Assembly (NCBI GenBank): GCA_030626685.1
Contig: DAOUTL010000062.1
Location: forward strand, 1-7,325
Direction of reading: 5' to 3'
Source: Candidatus Bathyarchaeota archaeon
GTDB lineage: Archaea; Thermoproteota; Bathyarchaeia; Bathyarchaeales; Bathycorpusculaceae
Length of the DNA: 7,325 nt
Program-made: the position numbers and the translations under genes
The notes under the pieces: model-generated
What the model saw: the letters and a program-made list of their open reading frames with translations, nothing else
Told to the model about the DNA's origin: nothing
Database searches by the model: none
Part shown: positions 6,422 through 7,325 of the stretch, one piece after another
Layout of the letters: the number at the start of each line of letters is the position of its first letter
Numbering within the stretch: position 1 is the first letter of the stretch

Positions 6422-6607
6422 TTGGGCGTAAACCTCCCTGACATCGTTCCGAAAACGACTGTTAGGCTTAAGGACTTAAGTGGAAAATCTATTGCCATAG
6501 GTACTTATAATACTCTACCAGTTAGCCATAATTCGTCAGTCGAACAAGGGACATCATTAAAAGATAGCAGTGGAAAAGGAACATAAAGCCGACTTATATT
6601 CTGGAGA
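6422..6607 (+). pseudogene. Decayed duplicate of the 5' part of fen1
   Basis: Read from 6422 in the fen1 frame it gives LGVNLPDIVPKTTVRLKDLS and onward, matching intact fen1 (6878) at about 24 of the first 32 residues. It cannot be active. The start ATG is TTG, and the metal ligand Asp27 is Gly. Deletions of 2 and 3 nt and an insertion of 2 nt garble the segment matching residues 32-45, after which LKDSSGKG returns to frame (fen1: LKDSNGRI). About 52 nt are then missing: the sequence jumps to a match for fen1 codons about 69-81 (6571-6607 against 7082-7122). There ATA AAG CCG still spells IKP, but a 1-nt shift creates the TAA at 6584. A 73-residue open frame from ATG 6365 through this TAA is a remnant, not a gene. 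Homology beyond 6607 is uncertain. Confidence 0.85.
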
Positions 6608-6810
6608 AATTTTCTCTATCCTTATGGCTTCCTGAGGGATTGTTGCATTCTAGTTTTAAGAAAAACTTTAAAAATTCGTCGTATACTGTTGGAGTCGAAT
6701 CTACTTTTGTAGAAATCCTTTTTTCCTTCATTCTTCCACTTTGATACTAACTCGCCGAACGCGATGATAAAGTTTCAGCCAGAAACAACCTAAGCCTTAA
6801 AACTGAAAGC
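6608..6810. other. Intergenic stretch between fen1 pseudogene and fen1
   Basis: No coding frame is supported here. It contains a TATA-like AAAAACTTTAAAAAT (6661-6675) and a small hairpin, TCTAC-TTTT-GTAGA (6700-6713), followed by a run of six T (6719-6724). It may hold further decayed fen1 sequence: a plus-strand frame around 6695-6720 reads VESTFVEILF, vaguely like the QSTLDxWF PCNA-binding tail of FEN1, but this is weak. I see no tRNA or convincing sRNA. Confidence 0.4.
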
Positions 6811-6840
6811 AAACTTTTATGACCAATACAAAACTTTTAT
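6811..6840 (+). repeat. Direct repeat of a TATA-like 10-mer upstream of fen1
   Basis: AAACTTTTAT occurs at 6811-6820 and again at 6831-6840, exactly 20 bp apart (about two helical turns). The right copy is well placed as the fen1 TATA box. The left could be a second promoter or the trace of a local duplication. Confidence 0.6.
6833..6840 (+). promoter_or_regulatory. Likely TATA box of fen1
   Basis: ACTTTTAT, preceded by purines (BRE-like), lies so that transcription would begin near 6863, leaving a leader of about 15 nt. No good Shine-Dalgarno is seen before the ATG, which fits a short-leader transcript. Confidence 0.5.
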
Positions 6841-6877
6841 TGCTTAATCGAAGTTTGTTAACTTAGGCGCATAGATT

Positions 6878-7325
6878 ATGGGCGTAAACCTCCGCGATTT
6901 AGTTCCAAAAACGAAAGTTGACCTTAAAGACCTGAGCGGAAAATCTATTGCAATTGACGCTTATAACGCGCTTTACCAGTTTTTAGCCATAATTCGTCAG
7001 CCGGATGGTACACCATTAAAAGATAGTAACGGAAGAATAACAAGTCATTTAAGTGGTCTTCTTTACAGAACATGCAACCTTGTGGAAATGGGCATAAAAC
7101 CAATTTATGTTTTTGATGGAGCGCCCCCCGCACTTAAGGAAGCTGAAATTAAGAGGCGTATGAAAGCAAAAGAGGAAGCCTTGGTAAAGTATGAGCAAGC
7201 CTTGAGGGTGGGAAAAATAGAAGAAGCCCGCATGTATGCACAAGCAACATCCCGCCTAAAGGATTACATGGCAGAAGACAGCAAGCGCCTCTTAGACTTG
7301 ATGGGGACTCCATGGGTTCAAGCAC
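6878..7325 (+). CDS. fen: Flap endonuclease 1 (FEN1/XPG family), N-terminal part
   Basis: FEN1 removes 5' flaps during Okazaki-fragment maturation and repair, working with PCNA. I read the frame by hand from ATG 6878; it stays open to the window edge (149 codons). The N-terminus MGVNLRDLVPK has the Gly2 that becomes the new N-terminus near the active site after Met removal. Metal ligand Asp27 is in IAIDAYNAL (24-32), and Asp80 is in YVFDGAPPALK (77-87), with basic Lys87 and Arg94 following. Residues about 88-135, rich in Lys, Glu and Arg, form the arch. The window ends in LMGTPWVQA (141-149), where the family continues with the Glu152/Glu154 pair, so the other ligands and the PCNA-binding tail lie outside. 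No Shine-Dalgarno is clear. A dead partial copy lies just upstream on the same strand. Confidence 0.96.
   Translation, partial: MGVNLRDLVPKTKVDLKDLSGKSIAIDAYNALYQFLAIIRQPDGTPLKDSNGRITSHLSGLLYRTCNLVEMGIKPIYVFDGAPPALKEAEIKRRMKAKEEALVKYEQALRVGKIEEARMYAQATSRLKDYMAEDSKRLLDLMGTPWVQA

Noticed and set aside
6365..6586. A 73-residue plus-strand protein as a real small gene
   Set aside because: Its second half is a frameshifted FEN1 N-terminus without the catalytic Asp, and its first 19 codons are AT-rich leader sequence. A fossil explains it better.
6685..6715. tRNA-like T-arm around GAGTCGAATCTAC
   Set aside because: It recalls the GGTTCGAATCC loop, but no 5-bp stem pairs around the loop on either strand, and no acceptor or anticodon arm is found.
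6760..6809. C/D box guide RNA with GCGATGA and CTGA
   Set aside because: The C box has a mismatch, there are no D' and C' boxes between them, and no terminal stem closes the unit.
6945..7243. Two minus-strand open frames (6945-7133 and 7049-7243)
   Set aside because: They are shadows of the fen1 coding sequence on the other strand, which is clearly the real gene.
1..7325. CRISPR array, insertion sequence, integrase site, toxin-antitoxin or defence island
   Set aside because: I found no regularly spaced repeats, transposase-like frame or terminal inverted repeats. The genes are ordinary archaeal housekeeping genes.

Overview
This is an archaeal window. The evidence is the gene content: VAT/Cdc48, aEF-1beta, a COG2888-type zinc ribbon, Pth2, archaeal-type TruD, a geranylgeranyl-reductase-family flavoprotein and FEN1. 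Archaeal TATA elements and GGAGG/GGTGG ribosome binding sites agree. The sequence style of FEN1, VAT and TruD suggests the TACK side of the archaea, possibly Bathyarchaeia, but that placement is inference from memory of the families.

Layout. From 6312 down to 1, all genes lie on the minus strand. In transcription order they are: zinc-ribbon protein, aEF-1beta, then a TATA element and the VAT/Cdc48 AAA+ ATPase (TTG start), a 75-residue winged-helix protein directly behind VAT, a geranylgeranyl-reductase-family flavoprotein, Pth2, TruD, and the first 70 codons of a radical SAM enzyme cut by the left edge. On the right, a plus-strand fen1 starts at 6878 and is cut by the right edge after residue 149. 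Between the two groups (6313-6877) lies a decayed, divergent second copy of the 5' part of fen1, followed by promoter-like repeats in front of the intact gene.

How the genes fit together. Zinc ribbon and aEF-1beta serve translation elongation. Pth2 recycles peptidyl-tRNA and TruD modifies tRNA, and the last two are only 5 nt apart. VAT unfolds proteins, and the reductase probably saturates isoprenoid ether-lipid chains. The block therefore looks like housekeeping translation and proteostasis with a lipid gene embedded. I see no defence, CRISPR, phage or transposon module.

Main finding. A fen1 pseudogene (about 6422-6607) sits head-to-tail upstream of intact fen1. About 24 of its first 32 codons encode the same residue, with many synonymous changes. 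It has lost the metal-ligand Asp27 (Gly instead), carries frameshifting indels, and has an internal deletion of about 52 nt whose ends share a short microhomology. I do not see a convincing new biological system beyond this.
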